From NCBI RefSeq assembly GCF_000340215.1, contig NW_006921537.1, positions 3,393,685 to 3,457,684 on the forward strand: DNA of 64,000 nucleotides, read 5' to 3'. The position numbers and the translations under genes were made by a program. The DNA is from Pseudocercospora fijiensis CIRAD86. Lineage: Eukaryota > Ascomycota > Dothideomycetes > Mycosphaerellales > Mycosphaerellaceae. Of this stretch, positions 34,740 through 46,400 are shown in pieces (the first letter of the stretch is position 1; every line of letters starts with the position of its first letter). The notes under the pieces are model-generated. The model saw only the letters and a program-made list of their open reading frames with translations. It had not been told where the DNA came from and did no database searches.

Positions 34740-35358
34740 TTACTTCGCCGCGGGCAAAGTAACCCCATCCTGATAACTAACCTTCTCCCCAATATCAAGC
34801 CCCCAAGCAATACTATCAAACTCCAAATCAAGTCTCTGAGCCTGAAGCTGCTTTCCCTTACGGGTCATAGTAAAGAAATTATATCCATTAACAGGAAACT
34901 GAGCGCTCCCGACGCCGAGGAAATTCCATTTCCACACGATGTGGTTGCAGTCGGCGATGACGGCTTTGGTGGTGATGCCTTTGATTTGTGGGGAGTGGAG
35001 GACGCCGGCGGTCCAGGTTGCTTTGTTTGGGGCGGAGATGTTGTCGCCTGGTGCGATCTGGGGAGGGAGGAGGGGGAATGTTAGTTGATTGTGCGTAATA
35101 CGAAACGCGAATACGTACGGCTTTGTGTTGGAGAGATAGGATCGAGTTGGAGTACTCGACGAAGTCGTCTGCGATGATTTTGTCGGCTGTTTGGGCGGCG
35201 TTCTTGTCGGTTTGGCCTAAGACTCCGATGAAGGTTTTGATGTAGGCCTCTGCCTCTTTCTGGGTAATGCACTGGGATGGCCAAGAGCTGTAGCCTGGTG
35301 GGCTGGCCATAGCGGAGGAGGCTAAAGCAATGGCAGATACGATGAGGGAGAACTTCAT
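34740..35358 (-). CDS. Small secreted protein, NTF2/SnoaL-like fold
   Basis: Two exons (35119-35358 and 34740-35057) and a 61-bp intron (GTACGT...CCCAG with a pyrimidine tract) give 185 residues. The N-terminus MKFSLIVSAIALASSAMA is a clear signal peptide with cleavage after Ala18. The mature part reads ITQKEAEAYIKTFIGVLG, then DKIIADDFVEYSNSI, and later VIADCNHIVWKWNFLGVG. This pattern of helices, an FxEY segment and curved strands is what NTF2-like (SnoaL-type) domains of fungal secreted proteins look like. It has no catalytic signature that I can assign, and only two Cys in the mature protein. It could be a secreted effector-like or housekeeping protein; expression data would be needed to separate these. 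The start is the Met that opens the signal peptide; an in-frame extension upstream to 35640 is judged untranslated. Confidence 0.82.
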
Positions 35359-36923
35359 TTTGATGGTTGGGGGTTGTTGCAAACGAGCGACTGAAAACGA
35401 GTGACTGGAATGAGGGTCGGGAATCTGGATGGTAGAACAAGATTGATCGAGTGCTGCTGATGATGAGAGAACAGGTGATGAATTGCGAGTTGCCCGCGAC
35501 GTCTTATACCTTCTTCGAGCCCTCAGCTCTAGTAGTCTACCTTTGTTATGGTCCATGGCGTTGGCCTCTCGGTCCGGAAGCTCAACGCCGCTACTGTCAG
35601 GTACGCGAGTGCCATCGCATGACTTCAGCATCAGGATCAAGCAGAAATGCTATTTTTGTTCCCACGTGATGTTTGTTCGAGCACGATTTCGCTCACGTCA
35701 GACCGGCCGGAGACGTTGTGATCACCAAAAGAGAATCAAGGTTACTCTTCGAAGCGCCATCTTCACACTCTCAGCCCGGAAGCAATCTTCCTTCAAGCCC
35801 TACAGAGACGTTAGCCCAAGGAGCTACCGAAGCATTTAATCTCGGCAAGCCTTGCTTCCAAAACAAGCCTCCTTGGATATCGCCAAAATGGACTGTTCTA
35901 GCCAACTTTTCTTCAGCCCGCCAGCCCCAGATTCTCGCTCTTTTATGATATATCACAAGCCATCGTACCGACCGTACCTTCTCGGAGCAGATTCCGGACA
36001 TCACTCACCAAACCCGCCCGTGAAATCCCGAATTTTCAGCCCTGCCCTCAAATTTAATTACAGTTACCAAGGCAGTTCTGATTCGTGACATCTGATTCAA
36101 GCCTGCGGGTGTGGTGTGCGGGTGACTCGTTTCAGCCACCCAGCCCTCTCCTGTTGCTCGCATGCAGGATGCCGAGCCTTCCAACATCAACTCGAACGCG
36201 GCATAACAAGCAAGCACAACCGACAGACCCAACGGTCAATATTGTCACCAATTCGGACTCCAGACGAGGATACTGCTTACAGTATATATAGAATTTCGAC
36301 CAATTCGGGCAATGTTGTGATTTTTTTCATAGTCCTGGATAGAGCAGTAAGCAGCCTATGGAGTCTGGACACGCTATCGGAGAAGGAATGCGAAGTGGTA
36401 GAGGAATCTCGATTTGCTAGGAACGTGGTGCAATTGCTAGTCTACTACTGCAAGTTCCAGCGGTAGACTATGTCTGTGTCCGATTCTCGTAAAACTGGCC
36501 ATGCCGGGTTTCGTTTGGGATGAGACCGTACCTAGCACTGTACCGAATCGGTTACTGGTTTGGCAGTTGCCTCGTACCTTCCTACCTTCCTCCCATGTGT
36601 ATAACACAGCCACGCGAGGAAAGTACGAGCTTGAAACCTTCATGTTTCTTTCAGATTCATAATTCCTCATTTCAGTCATATCTACATCCAACCCAACAAA
36701 CCAATCCAGCAATCGCGGCATCTCATCTCATCTCTATCTGAGTATCGTATCTCTCATACTACTACGACAACTGTATCAATGTAATAGTGTGTCCTCGCAT
36801 GGGAGGCATAGGGTATCATAAAAGCGTCACGTCACGTCACGCCACAAAAGATCCTGACTCCAAATCCAAGCTCCCAAATTACCTCCTCCTTCTCCCTCCT
36901 GAATGCGATCCAAACGCCAACCT
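35359..36923. other. Intergenic region
   Basis: I find no supportable gene on either strand. The first few hundred bases should include the promoter of the secreted protein, and the part near 36800-36920 the 3' end region of the VPS62-like gene. A short CGTCA tandem repeat is at about 36825-36842. Confidence 0.5.
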
Positions 36924-38930
36924 CTATTTCGTCCAAACAGAGTACTCTTCTTGATCGTCATCGTACACGGCTTCGCTGTACGAGGGCTCGTTCCAATACG
37001 AGGTATCGCTATCGTCGGTTTGGTTGCCGCCGGGGAGAGTACCATCTTCGATATCCTCTTCCGGCGGGATGCCAGTAGCGGGTTTGGCGCCGCCGAGCCA
37101 GTGCCTGACCTCGCAGGTGCCGTGTCGCTGGCAGACGTTTTTCCGGCCGAGATTCTTGAACTTGGGGCCTGTAGGTCCGTTGACGTAGTGGTACTGGCCG
37201 GCGAAGCGGTACTGTCGTGGGTCGGAAAGGGGGTAATATTTGTCACCCCAGTGGCCGGCATAGTTGAGCCATTCCACCGGCGACGTTGGGTTGAGCATGG
37301 AGGCACGCATGGTTCGATTCTTGGCGTCGTAGGTGTAGGATTGCAGGTTCTGCACTGGATCCCAGAGAGGGCCGCGGTCGGTTTCGTCGTGAAGCAGACC
37401 CCAGGGTAGGATGTAAGGGTGAAGTCCAGGCGTGCCGTACATGGCGTGTGAACCGAGGGCGCTGTAGACGACAGGACGTTTGGCCATGCGACCAGCAGTC
37501 TCGTTACTCCAGCTGCCGATCATAGTTCCAGATCCGTCGTGGCTGGGGATGTATTTCTCCATCGCCTTCCAGGTATAGGCTTGTCCGAAGTTATGCTCTG
37601 ACAAGAACACCTGGTAGGGCTTGCCATTCCTGAAGCGCACGCACGTGTGCTCCCAATCGCCGACATGGTTGCCGAAGCGGATGTTCAACACGGTCTGTCC
37701 GAGATTGAATGAGTAGAAGAAGAACCAGAAAGCATCGACGATGCCATTCTCCTTGGGGACAACGATGAGGATGGCAGGCGCTGAGCTCTTGCCGCCTGGC
37801 TGCGGTCGGTGTTTATCGTCGTTAAAGTCCAAGGCATTTCTTCGGCGCAGCTCCTGGTGTGGCCCACGAGGTGGATTGTACGGATCAAAGCAAGTTCCGG
37901 CAAGTGGGTCGCAGGGGTCTCCACAATATTCTTCGCTCTTGCCGCACCAACCGTAGATGGAGCAGCAAGACCCGAACTTGCTCCCGTCGCAAGTATATCC
38001 GCTGCTGCCACCACATCGTCCGTCTTGGCTAGGCACGAGATCGGAGAAGAAGCCTTGAGTCGAGGCCTTCTCATCAGACTTTTCCGCTTGGTCAAGAGCC
38101 TGATGCTTCAGGGCGTCGAGGTCGTAGTCCTTCAAGTCGTCGAAGTCAGGCCATGGGGCCTCTGCGTCGTCTTCATCGTCGTCGTCGTCGTCTCGCCCTG
38201 GAGGACTAGGTATGTTTTCAATACTGGTGAGCCAATCAGGTCTCTCTTCGGGGTTATCGTCGCTTTGGAGGTAGATGAACCTGCTGTGTTCGCCACCAGC
38301 GTAGTCGTTTAGATCATTTAGATTGGTGAGATTGCGATCTTTCAGGTCGGAAATCTTGGTGTAATTGAGGTAAGGCGAGGTATGCACGAGGTGTTCGCCA
38401 ACATCGCTGGGCCAGAATTTCTCTCCAGAGAATAGATGAACGTAAGGAGCGTGGTCCAGCACGTACTGCGGAATCTCTCGAAGCTTCCTTTCAGCATTCG
38501 ACCATGAGTTGGGATCTTCACGTCCAGACTCCCACCATGGTATAGGATCGTCATCGGGTAGAGGTATGCTGTCTTGAATCTTCGATGACGTCCATGCGCT
38601 TTTGAAGAGTATGTGTGTGCCTCCACATATTCCTATCCAACGACAGGCCTGCCTGTCCAGCCAATGCTTTGACGTTGCGATCCATTCCGAATTCTCTAGC
38701 AGTTCGAGCGAGCTGGTGGTCTTGTCGATCTGCACGCCAATGAGGCTGCCCAGAATGTAGACGAGTGCAAGTCCCAGGAACCAGGCAAAGGTTCGTTTGA
38801 GGCGAAAGCGCCGCCTCGCGGGAGGTTGCATGTGAGTTTGGTGTGGAGTGGTCGCGGGCCTGCTGCGAGACTCAGCATCATTATCACCATGATTATTGCG
38901 AGCGAGATGGTGAGAGTGGCGCGGCTCCAT
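36924..38930 (-). CDS. VPS62-family membrane protein with inserted chitin-binding domain
   Basis: This intronless gene encodes 668 residues from ATG 38930. A basic N-terminus (RRRFRLKR, 40-46) is followed by one membrane segment (about 48-67), giving a type II topology with a large luminal or extracellular part. The VPS62 signature appears in two blocks. The first is EKFWPSDVGEHLVHT (170-184); the second starts at about 390 with IVDAFWFFFYSFNLG, FGNHVGDWEHTCVRF and SALGSHAMYGTPG. Between them lie an Asp-rich run (247-255), coded by a GTC/GAC triplet repeat, and a type-1 chitin-binding domain with eight Cys (304-347, including CCSIYGWCG). VPS62 is named from yeast vacuolar sorting screens, but its biochemical role is not settled. 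The frame is open upstream to 39239, but that extension is Pro/Ala-rich and unlike the family. Confidence 0.85.
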   Translation of the reverse strand: MEPRHSHHLARNNHGDNDAESRSRPATTPHQTHMQPPARRRFRLKRTFAWFLGLALVYILGSLIGVQIDKTTSSLELLENSEWIATSKHWLDRQACRWIGICGGTHILFKSAWTSSKIQDSIPLPDDDPIPWWESGREDPNSWSNAERKLREIPQYVLDHAPYVHLFSGEKFWPSDVGEHLVHTSPYLNYTKISDLKDRNLTNLNDLNDYAGGEHSRFIYLQSDDNPEERPDWLTSIENIPSPPGRDDDDDDEDDAEAPWPDFDDLKDYDLDALKHQALDQAEKSDEKASTQGFFSDLVPSQDGRCGGSSGYTCDGSKFGSCCSIYGWCGKSEEYCGDPCDPLAGTCFDPYNPPRGPHQELRRRNALDFNDDKHRPQPGGKSSAPAILIVVPKENGIVDAFWFFFYSFNLGQTVLNIRFGNHVGDWEHTCVRFRNGKPYQVFLSEHNFGQAYTWKAMEKYIPSHDGSGTMIGSWSNETAGRMAKRPVVYSALGSHAMYGTPGLHPYILPWGLLHDETDRGPLWDPVQNLQSYTYDAKNRTMRASMLNPTSPVEWLNYAGHWGDKYYPLSDPRQYRFAGQYHYVNGPTGPKFKNLGRKNVCQRHGTCEVRHWLGGAKPATGIPPEEDIEDGTLPGGNQTDDSDTSYWNEPSYSEAVYDDDQEEYSVWTK

Positions 38931-39509
38931 GCTCGCTTGAATGGGCGGAGCAAGTGGACTTACCGATGCAGCTGTGAGTGCCGCTACCGGTTCATCGGGT
39001 GTTCTTAAATGCTGCACCGTAAATGTTCGCTGAACGCTGCAAAATGCGAAAAGGGCCGATGAAATGTAGATGCGATGGCAGATGCGCGATGGAGGCGTAG
39101 TAGGAGGAGTGAGGAGGGCAGTGGGTGGTACGAGATGGCGGAAGGCCGGAGGAGATGTAAGCAGTTCCTGACCGCCGAGAAAGGCCACTACGCAGGTAGT
39201 TGCAGCACGACGGCTGACGGCTGACGGCTGCACTGGCAAGGCAAGCTGACCAAAGTGTCACCGCTAATGAATGCTACTCCAAAAACGCTGGTGTGAGGAG
39301 GGGGTGGAAGGAATGCGTGGGTGCCGAGCAGTGGAAAAGAGGCTTCCCGGTCGCTGACGTCGCGCCTTATGATGATAAGTTAAGGCCAGCAGGCCAGTAG
39401 AGCAACAGCCAGCAAGCAAGGCTCTGCAGTGTGCACGAGGCGGGAGTGGGCGGAAGGTTCCGGCTGCAGGTTTGTAATGCAACAGAGGGATTTCGCCGCG
39501 CCTTCTAAT
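38931..39509. other. Upstream region of the VPS62-like gene and edge of unique DNA
   Basis: This GC-normal DNA should hold the promoter and 5' UTR of the gene ending at 38930. A GGTAAGT-like donor just upstream of the ATG on the minus strand (about 38960) leaves room for a 5'-UTR intron. Unique composition ends near 39510, where the TA-rich, CA/TG-poor repeat DNA begins. Confidence 0.5.
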
Positions 39510-41984
39510 GCCGCTCCAGGTGCCGCTCTAGCACCTAATATAGACTAGGGCGGCCTAATAAGGAAGTGAATAGTGCGCGTATACGTGTTACCTTTAGCTA
39601 CCGCTCTAGCGCTAGCGCGGTACTAGAAGGGCCTAAATAGGCTACTAAGTAAGTAAATATAGCCTAGTATAGCGGAATTAGCTATAGTATCGGACCTCCT
39701 ACTTTCTAAAGGTCGCGTCGATTACTATCGCTATAGTATAAATTAGTATATATATTACTAGTAGTAGCAATATAAGAATAGCTTCTTAAGAGTCTCGTCG
39801 GTCGCCTTATCTACTATTTAATAGTCTCTAACCCCTATACCGTTTCTATAGGCATAGAGCGGTACTTAGCCGCCTATATAGTCTCTAATACCTATACTAC
39901 TATATCTATAAGTACTAAGTATTACTTAGCTACTTAATAATAGTATTAGCTTCTACTATTTCTATAAACTAACTAGCGACTAACTTTAAGTTATCTATAA
40001 TAAGTATAGTAAACTATTCGCTTAATAGACTAAGTAATAGACTATAACGCCTTAACCTATTACTTAGTACCTTACTACCCTTTAAGGTAAAATACTACTA
40101 CTAAGTACGCTATAATCGTTATATTATAAGTTAAGTAAATTCGCTTAAAGAAAGGCGAGGTTAGAAGCTTAATTAGAGGCTAATTAAGAGGCTATTAGTA
40201 TCGATAAAGAGGCGCTACGAGCGAGTCGGCCTATAGGCTCTTCTAGCCTTAGTAACTATTAGAAGGTCGTACTTAGCAAAGTAGTAATAAAGTAGATAAT
40301 AATACTTAGTATACCTAAAATATAAGATACTATTAGCCTCGTATTCGCGAGAGAAACCGGCTTTATATATAGTAGCTTAAAAAAGGAATTTAATATTAAT
40401 ACTAAAGGTCTATAATAAATAGCGTAACCCTAAGTAAGGCGGCACTTATATCGACTCTAGTACTAAATTTAATAATAAATATACCGACCGCCTTAGCGAG
40501 ATTAAGGCGGCAATTGCTAAGAAGTAATAATTAGTTTAAGACAAAGCAAATACCGCTAAGAAGAAGGAAGATAAAGCTATTAACGCTTAGCTAGTAAGAC
40601 TTAATCTAACAAAGAGCTAGAAGGGCAAGGGGAAGAAGAAGGCGCCTTTACTAGACCCTAAGTCTAGTAGTAGTAAGTCTAATACTTATATTAATAAAGA
40701 AGATGATAAGACAGACGGGGAAGCGGACTATAATAAGTATAATCTACGAGAAATAGTCTATCCGGAGGCGGACCTTAATAAAGATTTAAGAGGCAGTATA
40801 TAATTTATTAGAGCTAGCTTCTTAAAGTTCTTATTCTTTAGTAACGCCGGCTTCTCGTTTAATATCGGCTTCTCGTTTAATAGTAACGCTATAGCTAGTT
40901 AATAGCGCTAGGAAGGCCTCTAAGAAGCGTAGGATAAAGCGAGAGTTAGCTAAAGAACCTCCGATAATAGAGGCTAGTATAGCGGTATTAGTACGGTCGT
41001 TAAATAGTAGTAAATTAAACGAGAATAGCAAGCGTAAGCTAAAGAGGCTAAAGAGCGATATTAGTACGCTTAAGGCTTATAATAATATAGTAACACTATT
41101 CTATCGCTCTTAAAGAATATAGCTAGCTAGCAAGAATCGGGCTCTAAGTAGGCGAATTTAGTAAAGGAAAGCACTCCGGCAGTTATCGAAGATATAGAGG
41201 TCGATTTATCTTATAAAGTATTAATTAGGAATACTTATAGCAAAGTAGAGCTATAGGAATATACAGTAGCGGGTATAGACCTATTCGATCCGAGCGTAGA
41301 TTTATCGCAGTTTAAGGGTTAATAAAATAGTATATTTGTCGCTTTAGGCTTTAGCTATATAGCTATAAAATAGTTAATTTTAGTTATATTAAGTCGCGTA
41401 AAAAATATATTATAGCTACTATATACACAATAAAGCGCTTATATAGTTATATACAGGTATTAGCGCTACGTTATAGTAAAATATAGTACTAAAGGTTATA
41501 GCTTAGTATATATATATATTAGCTAAGATAAAGTCTACCTCCGCGGACCTCCTATCTAGAACCTACTCGACTATTATTAAATATTAACTGTCTGTCTATA
41601 TCTTCGCGTTCGTATATGTTTTCGCCGTAGATAGATAGGCTCGTCTAGAATAGGTATATTGCCGTATAGATATAGATATTCTATAGTAGAGGGAGGTCTT
41701 ATCTTAAAGCGCGTATTATACTAATTGCTACTACGTAGGTAGGTATAGACGTTTGTAAGTAAACTAGCTATTAGATAATAAGACGAGACAGGCTAGTTAC
41801 TAATATATTATTACTTAGTAAGGCCTAGATATCTCTCTAACTATAAGGTCTTTCTAAAAGCGTATTCTATCTCTATTTTTGCCCTTAGTATATAAGTATT
41901 AAATACTTGTTTTAATAGCGGCAGTAGTTTACTAGGCTATAGACAAATAATACTAGAAGTGTAATAGTATACTAGATCGCTATA
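39510..41984. repeat. Unidentified RIP-damaged repeat
   Basis: This 2.5 kb has the same CA/TG depletion as the transposons. A plus-strand Lys-rich stretch (about 40500-40650, AKKKEDKAI and KGKGKKKAP) resembles the C-terminal tails of some DNA transposases, but I see no catalytic motif. A 18-bp unit (CGGCTTCTCGTTTAATAT) is tandemly duplicated at 40848-40882. The only longer open frame (40831-41031, minus) spans that repeat and is not a convincing gene. Confidence 0.45.
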
Positions 41985-41989
41985 GAGAT

Positions 41990-42187
41990 TGTAAGAAGGG
42001 TTATATTAGCAGGTAGATAGGGTAGTAGTAGGTTAGTATAGTATTCGATAGAGATCTAAGAGGAGAGGGAGGAAGGCAGGCTAGTTAGCCTAACGCTAAG
42101 CGCCAAGCCCTGCCTAAGGCATTAGGACCCTAGCTTTACTCGAACCCGGTTACATACTAGTTACGTATAACCTCTTTAGTTCTAATA
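41990..42187 (-). repeat. 3' LTR of gypsy copy C
   Basis: This 198-bp LTR starts TGTAAGAAGGG and ends CTAATA on the plus strand. A purine tract on the minus strand at about 42191-42201 abuts it. Confidence 0.9.
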
Positions 42188-43446
42188 TACGCTTCCCTTC
42201 TAAAGGCCGCGCCCTCGTAGCCCTTTATATTTCTATTACAATCTCCCTAGGCTAACTTAGCAAGTCTAATAACTAACTCGCTTCTAAGCTAAATTAAACG
42301 CCTAACTAACTAATTATGTTATTCTATCTAAACCTCACCTCCGATAATGTCTAACTTCTAACTACGCTATTACTTCTACTTATAATAATAAGGGGTTATA
42401 TAGCTATATAAATTAAAGGCTAGTAACTAATTATAATACGAGCGCACCTTCCCTACTATAATAGGTAGGTATACGGGGTATTGTAGCACTGCCCCTATTC
42501 TAAGTGAGGTTGTCCGAGTTCTTTACGTCTACTCTAAAAGACCTAGAAATGTCCGCTTCCGAGGGTTGTTCTTATTATTATAAGGGCTATTATTGTTCGT
42601 AGTTTCGCTAGCCCTAATTAGTTAGGTTTAGCAGCCTTTAATTGTTAATTAATCTTATCTTTTCAAAAACACAGTTCGTCTAGTTTCTATAAGTAAAGGC
42701 TATTATAAGTATAATAGTTAAGGTTCGCCTCGCTTAAAGAGTTAGAAAGATCGAGGAGTAACCTATTATCCGCAAGATCGACCCTAGCTAGCTTAGCTCT
42801 ATATTTTTGCCCTTAGTTAGTCTACTTAATCTTCTAAGCCTTAATCTTTTAACTTAGTTAAAGTTTTAATTAAACCCTTAATATATTTAATCTTTTAACT
42901 TAGTTAGTATAGTGCTTTAGGCTCGTAGTATAGATAAGGCTACCCTCGCTAATATAGCGATAATAGCAAGTAATGTTAATAATAGCGGCGCTAGCCGTCT
43001 TAGCGCTAACTTTACCTTGCTTTTGATTTCCTTCTTCGACTAGTAACGCTTTAACTAGTAATATACTCCGCAACACTGTTACTAATATAGCCGCGCCGGC
43101 CGCGCCGTCCTTTAGTATAAGCGCGACGCCGTCGTTATTATTATTATTACTATTTACGCGCGCGCTATCCCCGCCGACCGCCTAGGCCTTAGGGCCTCGA
43201 TAGAATAAAGAAACAAAAGGGGGACCCGAATACTAAGGGAAGGGCCTTATTATATTAGCGAAGCGGTAAAATCCTTAAAAGAGTAGACGGTTAGTTAATA
43301 CGTTATAGCGCGCTTATTAATACTCGGTACGCGTTTACTATAGTAGTACAGTCTTATTATCCTTTATTGCTAACAATTGCTTGCCTCTAATTAGTTAGCT
43401 AATAGCACCCCGAGGGTAGCATTAATCCTAGGCCTTTCTAGTAATA
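42188..43446 (-). other. 3' non-coding region of gypsy copy C
   Basis: This is homologous to 24473-25738 in inverted orientation. It contains palindrome copy 7 (43399-43426), ATT microsatellite-like repeats (about 43134-43150) and a CG-dinucleotide run. No coding frame is supported. Confidence 0.65.
43399..43426. repeat. Dispersed palindrome, copy 7
   Basis: This is the orthologous position of copy 6 in gypsy copy C, in inverted orientation, with core TAGCACCCCGAGGGTAGCA. Confidence 0.72.
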
Positions 43447-46400
43447 TTATAGGCCCTTAGCCTTCTTCTTGTTCTTTATACTAGTCTAATACTTATCTAG
43501 CAACTTAGTTATATCCTTAAACGAGTCTTTAGCCTCCTACGAGTCCTATTTAGGTAAATAGCCTTACTATCTTAGTAGGTACTCCTTCTTCCCTTACCTA
43601 GTCCGATGCTTTAGTATACGCTCTATAGACTATAGCTCTTTACTATTAGCTAAGACTTCTTCTAACTTAGTAGGCGCTTTATTGCCTTTGCGCTAGTAGT
43701 ATAGTTTAAAAAGGGAGATATAGAAGGTATTATAGATAGTATAATAAGGTAGGAGCTATAACTAGTAGGCCTAGCTATTGCCCTTTAGTTCTCGGATGCG
43801 GAATAGGCTAATAAACCGTAGTACTAGTTTAGGGCGTGTTTTGCTATTAGGCGACAGGTGTTTGCGGATACAGAGGTTCTTAGTGCTTAATATAACTATA
43901 TCGCCTTGTTTAAAGGTTATTAGCGTATAGTGTTTGTTATAGTAGGCCTTCTAATAGGCCTAGGCCTTTGCTAGTCTATTAGCTATCTTAGCGTAAATTT
44001 CTCGCATCTTTTAAACCCTCTTAATAGCCGCTAGTATTTTAGAGGCTTAACGTTTAGAGGCTTAACGTTTAGGGGCTTAACGCGCTTCCCTTTCCTTACG
44101 CTCGGCCTCGAGCGATAGGGGGTCTTATAGTATAGCAGCGTTCTAGCCTATTATAGCTATATAAGGTAAGACCTTAGTTAATAAATGCATACTATTGTTA
44201 TATACGAATTCGGCCGGTTATAGGAGGTCGACCTATCTATTAGGGTCCTTATTAATATAGCTTCGTAAGTATTGCTATAGCGTAGCATTCTACCTCTCGG
44301 TCTAGCTATCTGTTTATAGATAGAACGCTATAGACAGGCGATGCTTAAGTCTTAGCTATAGGCATATCTTACTCTAATAATAAGATATAAATGTCGAGCC
44401 TCTATCGGAGACTATCCCTTTAGGGGTCTCCTAATAGCTGTAGAAGATGTTATTCTATAGTAACTTAGCTAAGTTAATAGCCGTCTAATCCTTCCGAGCA
44501 GGGATATAGCGAGCGACCTTAGTAAACCGGTCTATAACGACTAGGATAGCGTTAAAGATGTCTTTGCTTCCTTTTCGCTTAGTAGAGGGAAGACCTATAA
44601 TAAAGTCTATTATAAGCTTTACAAATAGCTTATAAGGGATTAGTAATAAGAATAACTCGCTAAAAGGCTAATGCTTTAGTACCTTAATACGTTAGTATAC
44701 AGTATACGTATTAACGTATTCCTTTATATCCCGCTTACTATTTAGCTAGTAGTATATACGCGATAGTAGCTCGTACGACCTCTCTATACTATAGTAACCG
44801 GCAAGCTTACTATTATAGTATCGCTTAAGAAGTTCTTATCGGATCGAATATTTAGCGGGGATATAGTATCTGCCCTTAAACCTTAAGTAACCCTTATTAT
44901 CGATCGAGTAGTTACTCTTACTAGATCGAGTCGTTCGCCTACTTACAAGCTTATCGATACGTTTAGTAGTAAAGGCGTCCCTCTACTAAGTACGTAATAG
45001 CTTATCTATAAACGATTAACTATCCCTATTTGTAAGGTTATTTAATAGCACCCTCGCTATTAAACGAGGTACGTATTATATATATCTAATAGCACTAGCA
45101 GCCGGATTTACTACACTAGTGCCCTAATCGCTGTTACTATATATAGCGATATCGACTAGGGAGTTATTATAACTTCTCCTATCTGTATTCTTAATACGCA
45201 CTATTAATATAGTAAGAGTATTAATATACTTTAAGCCGTCGCGGAGTCCGGTAAGCCGCTTATCCTACGCTTGCTTACTAACAACACGGGCTATAGCAAT
45301 CTTACACTATAGGGTTGGAAATAAAGAATTAATATATTAGGTCTCGCTATCGTAATTAGGTCGCCTCGATAGGCTATTAGTAGGGTTGCTTACGCCTAGC
45401 CGATATAATATATTAAAATTAAACCTAGCGAGGTAGACGGCCTATCTAGCGGCCTAGCCTATCGACCTATAACCCTAGTAACCTTAGTAATACTACGGAG
45501 GTTATTATAGTCCGTATAGACCTATATCGTATACTAAGCCCTATCGAGGTAGTGCCTCTAATACTTAAAGGCCTTAATAATAGCGAGTAATTCTTACTTA
45601 TAGGTCTCGTAGCGACGCTTAGTATTAATTATCTTCCTTAAAAAGAAAGCAATCGGGTGCTAATAATAGTCTTTGTCCGATTGTTATAATATAATAGCTA
45701 ATATAGCGAACTATAAAGCGTTAGTCTTAATGCGGATTAGTTTGCTTAGTACGAAGTAGTATAATAAGGGGACTTTAGTAAAGCGTTGCTTTAAACTATT
45801 AAAAGCGGCTTGTACTCTATTAGTCTATTTAAACTCTCTAGTAGGGTTGGCCTTAGTTTTAGTAAGCTTAGTTAGTAGCATTATATGCCTCGAATAGCTC
45901 TTAATAAACCGACGGTAGAAGTTAGCGAAGCCGAGGAATAACTGTAGTTCCTTAATACTAGTAGGTATTAGCTACTTAGTAATAGTCTTAATCCGATTAG
46001 GATTAGCCTTAATACCCTTAGTTAATACGAGGAAGCTAAGGAAGGCTACCTCCTTAGTAGCGAAGGTGCATTTAGAAGGCTTATAATATAGCCTATAGGC
46101 CCTTAGGCGATCGAGTACCTTACGGACTATAGCCTAGTGCTCCGCAATATTAGGTAAATAGATATAAACTAGGATATTATCTAGGTAAACTATACAGAGG
46201 TAGTCTAATAGGCTAGATAAGGCCCGATTAATATAGGACTAGAATATAGTAGGGGCATTAGCTAAGCCGAATAGTATAACTAAGTATTCGAAATAGCTAT
46301 AGCGAGTATAGAAGGCTGTTTTCTATTTATCGCCCTTACGAATACAAATACGATAGTACGCATCCTTAATGTCTAATATAGTATAGAAATAGGCGCTAGA

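Noticed and set aside
38931..39239. N-terminal extension of the VPS62-like protein (extra 103 codons)
   Set aside because: The extension is Pro/Ala-rich, unlike the family; the Met at 38930 is followed by a basic region and membrane anchor as expected.
39264..39482. Minus-strand frame at the right edge of the island
   Set aside because: It is 72 codons with no domain, lying in the promoter-side region of the VPS62-like gene next to the repeat border.
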